Origin: Flavobacteriales bacterium UBA5933
GTDB taxonomy: Bacteria; Bacteroidota; Bacteroidia; Flavobacteriales; Weeksellaceae
Reading direction: 5' to 3'
DNA: 9,568 nt
Assembly (NCBI GenBank): GCA_002430925.1
Contig: DJDD01000098.1
Coordinates: 1-9,568 of the forward strand
Part shown: positions 6,218 to 9,568 of the stretch, piece after piece
Layout: the number at the start of each line of letters is the position of its first letter
Position numbering within the stretch: position 1 is the first letter of the stretch
Notes under the pieces: generated by a model
Told to the model about the DNA's origin: nothing
Databases searched by the model: none
The model's input: the letters and a program-made list of their open reading frames with translations, nothing else
Program-made: the position numbers and the translations under genes

Positions 6218-6253
6218 GAGTTTATTGTTTTACAACAATAAACTCTTTTTTTT
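6218..6253 (+). terminator. Terminator-like hairpin with T-tract on the plus strand only
   Basis: A perfect 12-bp stem (GAGTTTATTGTT, loop TTAC, AACAATAAACTC) is followed on the plus strand by eight T (6246-6253). On the minus strand, the tamB direction, the hairpin is followed by GCGCAAACAAAC and not by T. It therefore looks like an intrinsic terminator for rightward transcription, although no plus-strand gene precedes it. It sits directly after the tamB stop and may instead be a 3' stabilising hairpin for the tamB message. Confidence 0.55.
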
Positions 6254-9200
6254 ATTTCACTCTTATTAAACCTCTACGTTTACTTGTATTATTTGATTGA
6301 GGTCTTTTGTAAGCAACCTTTATTGTATCATTTAAAGGTTTTAAGGTATCTATTTTTATTTTTTCTTCTTTTACTTTATTTGTAGAATTATCTTTTACTT
6401 CATTTTTTTCATCCTTTATCTCTTCTTGAGATTTTTGTTTCTTTTCTTTTCTTTCTCCAATACCTAAAAACTCTTTGAAATTATCAAAGTTTTTATTGTA
6501 CTGAATTCCAACTCCGAAACTTTGATTTAAGTTACTTTGCATTCCAGGTAATAAACCAAATGTAGTTGGTTTAGTAAATGCTTTTAACAATAAGGCACCA
6601 TTATTTAATTTTGAAATATCATATGTTATATCAAAATTACCATCAAAATTTTCTTGTGCATCTCTATTATTAGTTACTGCTATACCGTAAGAACCTTTTA
6701 CGCTTATGCGATTATTTATACGATAAGAAACTGATGTTCTAATTTTATCATTGGTTTGTGAATTGGTACTTCCTCCAACATATTCCATTTGTATATCTAA
6801 ATTACCTGCAATTGAAGATAACATTCCTGCAATAGTTGATAAACCAATATCTGCAGCTGTACTTGTAACTCCTGATTGAACAGCTGAAGAATCTCCGAAT
6901 TTACCTGTAAGTAATATATAACTAAATTGAAGCATTTGTTCTTCTGTATTTGCCCTAAATTTCGAATCTAATTGAGAGTTAATATCAGAACCCGCATTAG
7001 GAATTGACAATCCAAAAGTTATATTAGGCTTTTTTAATGTTTCTGCAATATTAATAGATAAAATTGCATCATAAATTTGTGTATGACCTAAACCTAAATA
7101 ATCACCAACATTAGATACTGATTTTTGATATTCTGCTGTTATATTTAAAGTTGCATCTAGAGGATTACCTGAGAATTGAACTGTAGAACCTTTCTTTACA
7201 CTAAAATCTTTTGGTAATAAAGGAAACTGTCTAAATTCATAAGTACCTTTCTCTATATTATATACTCCTGTTAAACTTAATCCTGCTCTATTCATTAAGA
7301 AACGTAAATTTTCAGCTGTTCCTCGTGCAGAGGCTTTATCATTTGTCGCTGCATCAAAAACTAAATTCACTGTGGAATTAGGATAAGCATTAATATTAAC
7401 ATCTATCGTCATTCCTTTAGGTGTACGGACATTACTATTTTTAGTCCCATCATCTAAATGTTGATCTGGTACAAATCGAACTAATGTATTTTCTGATTCA
7501 ACAGTTGTACTTCCAGTATTTATAGTTAATTCAGAATTACCAAGAACTGTAGCATCACCAGAAATCTCTAATTCTTCTACTGGTCCAAACATATAAACAT
7601 CTCCTTTAGCGAATATTTTACCATAAAATAACTCATTGTCTTTTATGGTCGTATTCATTACCATTAAATTATCTGTACTAAATTGTAAATTGAGACCCCA
7701 TTTACTTAAATTTCTAAAAAGTATGGCACCATCAACTTTACCTTTAGTGTTGCTTGCTGTATCTTGAAAACTAACATCATTTAACATTATTATTCCAGGA
7801 CTTTTCCCTTGTTTAGAGATACTTAATTCATTTTCTCCTTTAAACAAATAATCAGCTCCTAAAAAATTAACTTTAAGTCCTAAATCTTTTGCTACCATTG
7901 TACCACTAAGATTAGGTAACCCTACAGGACCATCTATTTTCATATCTCCAGAAAGTGTACCTCTCATGTTTGAGAAAACAGAACTTAAAAAACCTTCAAG
8001 AAAATCAACATGGAATTCATCTAAATTTGCAAGTACGTCTAATTCTGGACCAGTTGGCTTATTTTCAAAATTACCATATGCAACCAAGGATTGTATTTGA
8101 TTTTTTTCTAAACTCGTGTTAAAATTAAATTTCTTATCTGCAACATCATATCCTCCATTTAAAGTCAGATTACCTAATTCGAAATTATTTATTCCTAAAT
8201 GAGCTATTTTTGCCTCTAATGTTGGTTCAAGTTTTTCTTTCGTTCTTAAAACTTCAACTTTACCATTTACAATACCTTCTATTTTAAGATCATTAACTAA
8301 TGTTTTTGGTATTACTTTTTCTAAATCTAAGTCTTTAAAATCAGCATTAAAATTAAAATCTGTATTACTATTAAACATTCCACTTAATTGAAAAGATTGT
8401 TGATCATACTCTAACGATAAATCTTCAACTTGTAATGATTTTTTTATACGATTATATATTATTCGATCAGAATCTAAATTATTTGTACTATTAATAGTCC
8501 AAACTGTTGAATCTATTTTTATAGTTGATGGAGAAAAACCAAATATTAAATCATTTTTATTCTGTACAGTATGAAACAGGTTTAAATCAAAAAGAATTGG
8601 TTTTTTCTTTCCAATATTAAAGTTTGTTTTTACCATCATTGTATCATTTTCAGGATTTGACACAATATTAATATCATTAACACTAACACCTCCAACTTTT
8701 AAACTATCTACTTTTGCATTTAATGTAGGTAATTTATCAATTGTATTTAAACTAACATCTGATTGAAATAATTGTATTCCTGCATAAGAAACTCCTGGAG
8801 TATTTAATCTTGCATCAATTTGATTTAGATCAGAATCAATTGTTCCATTCAGATTAGTACCTGGTTCTATTAAAATAGATGGATCTATATATTTTAATAA
8901 ATTATTTTGCACATAAATATCAAAACTGAATTTTTGGCCTTTAGAAACTTTTTTCTGTCTAAAAGATGGTATCAAATTAATCAACGAATTATTAACTACA
9001 TCAGCAATTTCTGTAATGTTATATTTTCCATCTATTGTTGCAAGCATATAGTCAGGAACCTCTAACCTCATCGTCTTTTTATCACCTTCTAATTTTGAAT
9101 TTAATTTAACCTGAGCTAATTGCAAAGTATCTGTTTTCGAACGGAAGTATAAATTTTTAATATCTAAATCACCTCTCAAGTCATTGATATTAGATAGTTT

Positions 9201-9568
9201 AAAATTACCATCAACATTACCTTTAACAATAGCATTCATGTTTTTTGTAACCCCAAGAAAATCTAAATTAATTTTTCTAACGTTTGATACAAAATCAAAC
9301 TCATAAGGCTTACCACTAAAATTAATTCTACCATTTAACTGTGCATTTAGATTTGGATCTTTTATATCAAATAAACCATTGAATTGATAATTTTTAACCA
9401 ATCCATCTACTGTTATATCTTTATATCTTTTACCTAATAAATCAATATAATTTAGATTTCCATCTAAATCTAATTTAATTTTCTTAATGTCAATTCCTCG
9501 TCCATTGAATTTAAAATTACCACTTACATAACCTAAATCTTTAACCTCTGTTAGTTGTCTTAGATTAA
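6252..9568 (-). CDS. tamB: TamB-like translocation and assembly protein, N-terminus beyond the window
   Basis: The frame is open from the right edge to the TAA at 6254-6252, showing 1104 residues of a larger protein (flavobacterial TamB is usually well over 1400). TamB is an inner-membrane-anchored, AsmA-like protein that spans the periplasm as a long hydrophobic-grooved beta structure. It works with a TamA/BamA-type partner in outer membrane protein assembly or lipid transport. Visible features are many repeated short beta segments of the type LNGTIDSDLNQIDARLN, and then the conserved C-terminal TamB (DUF490) domain. That domain includes GNPLDATLNITAEYQ, NITFGLSIPN, LDSKFRANTEEQMLQFSYIL and the KIRTSVSYRINNRISVKGSY strands. 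After these comes a charged tail of about 70 residues rich in Lys and Glu (roughly 6255-6460). The signal anchor and true start lie outside the window; a TTG at 9401 is internal, since similar beta-rich sequence continues upstream to the edge. Confidence 0.92.
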   Translation of the reverse strand, partial: NLRQLTEVKDLGYVSGNFKFNGRGIDIKKIKLDLDGNLNYIDLLGKRYKDITVDGLVKNYQFNGLFDIKDPNLNAQLNGRINFSGKPYEFDFVSNVRKINLDFLGVTKNMNAIVKGNVDGNFKLSNINDLRGDLDIKNLYFRSKTDTLQLAQVKLNSKLEGDKKTMRLEVPDYMLATIDGKYNITEIADVVNNSLINLIPSFRQKKVSKGQKFSFDIYVQNNLLKYIDPSILIEPGTNLNGTIDSDLNQIDARLNTPGVSYAGIQLFQSDVSLNTIDKLPTLNAKVDSLKVGGVSVNDINIVSNPENDTMMVKTNFNIGKKKPILFDLNLFHTVQNKNDLIFGFSPSTIKIDSTVWTINSTNNLDSDRIIYNRIKKSLQVEDLSLEYDQQSFQLSGMFNSNTDFNFNADFKDLDLEKVIPKTLVNDLKIEGIVNGKVEVLRTKEKLEPTLEAKIAHLGINNFELGNLTLNGGYDVADKKFNFNTSLEKNQIQSLVAYGNFENKPTGPELDVLANLDEFHVDFLEGFLSSVFSNMRGTLSGDMKIDGPVGLPNLSGTMVAKDLGLKVNFLGADYLFKGENELSISKQGKSPGIIMLNDVSFQDTASNTKGKVDGAILFRNLSKWGLNLQFSTDNLMVMNTTIKDNELFYGKIFAKGDVYMFGPVEELEISGDATVLGNSELTINTGSTTVESENTLVRFVPDQHLDDGTKNSNVRTPKGMTIDVNINAYPNSTVNLVFDAATNDKASARGTAENLRFLMNRAGLSLTGVYNIEKGTYEFRQFPLLPKDFSVKKGSTVQFSGNPLDATLNITAEYQKSVSNVGDYLGLGHTQIYDAILSINIAETLKKPNITFGLSIPNAGSDINSQLDSKFRANTEEQMLQFSYILLTGKFGDSSAVQSGVTSTAADIGLSTIAGMLSSIAGNLDIQMEYVGGSTNSQTNDKIRTSVSYRINNRISVKGSYGIAVTNNRDAQENFDGNFDITYDISKLNNGALLLKAFTKPTTFGLLPGMQSNLNQSFGVGIQYNKNFDNFKEFLGIGERKEKKQKSQEEIKDEKNEVKDNSTNKVKEEKIKIDTLKPLNDTIKVAYKRPQSNNTSKRRGLIRVK

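Overview
The window looks like a chromosomal segment of an AT-rich member of the Flavobacteriaceae (Bacteroidota). The signs are the very low GC content, a secreted nuclease ending in a type IX secretion (T9SS) sorting domain, a Bacteroidota-type TamB protein, little sign of Shine-Dalgarno sequences, and promoter-like TAnnTTTG (-7) motifs. I cannot name a genus from the sequence alone.

Layout. Plus strand, 168-2467: a promoter-like motif precedes a short gene for a protein resembling only the central and C-terminal part of the tRNA 2-thiouridylase MnmA. Eleven bases later comes a secreted EndA/endonuclease I-type nuclease with FN3, an unassigned beta-rich domain and a T9SS tail. A perfect bidirectional terminator (2483-2514) separates it from minus-strand genes, which fill the rest of the window. 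In + coordinate order these are: lplA (lipoate-protein ligase, 3500 down to 2516), which is broken by a frameshift near 3419; an outer membrane beta-barrel protein (4220-3639) with an inverted repeat around its promoter region; a likely operon read 6038 to 4341 (Lrp/AsnC regulator, Nudix-type NrtR/AraR-like regulator, four-helix membrane protein); and a large TamB gene (9568-6252) that runs off the right edge.

How the genes relate. Mostly these are unrelated housekeeping and envelope functions: lipoate attachment, outer membrane proteins and their assembly (TamB), and local regulators. The Lrp-NrtR-membrane protein set is the only clear multi-gene transcription unit besides the MnmA-like/nuclease pair. 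I see no CRISPR array, tRNA, rRNA, transposase or obvious defence system. The most interesting points are the lplA frameshift, the catalytic-domain-less MnmA relative, a 31-bp perfect palindrome next to the lplA start, the inverted repeat flanking the beta-barrel gene promoter, and a terminator-like hairpin whose T-tract is on the strand opposite to all nearby genes.
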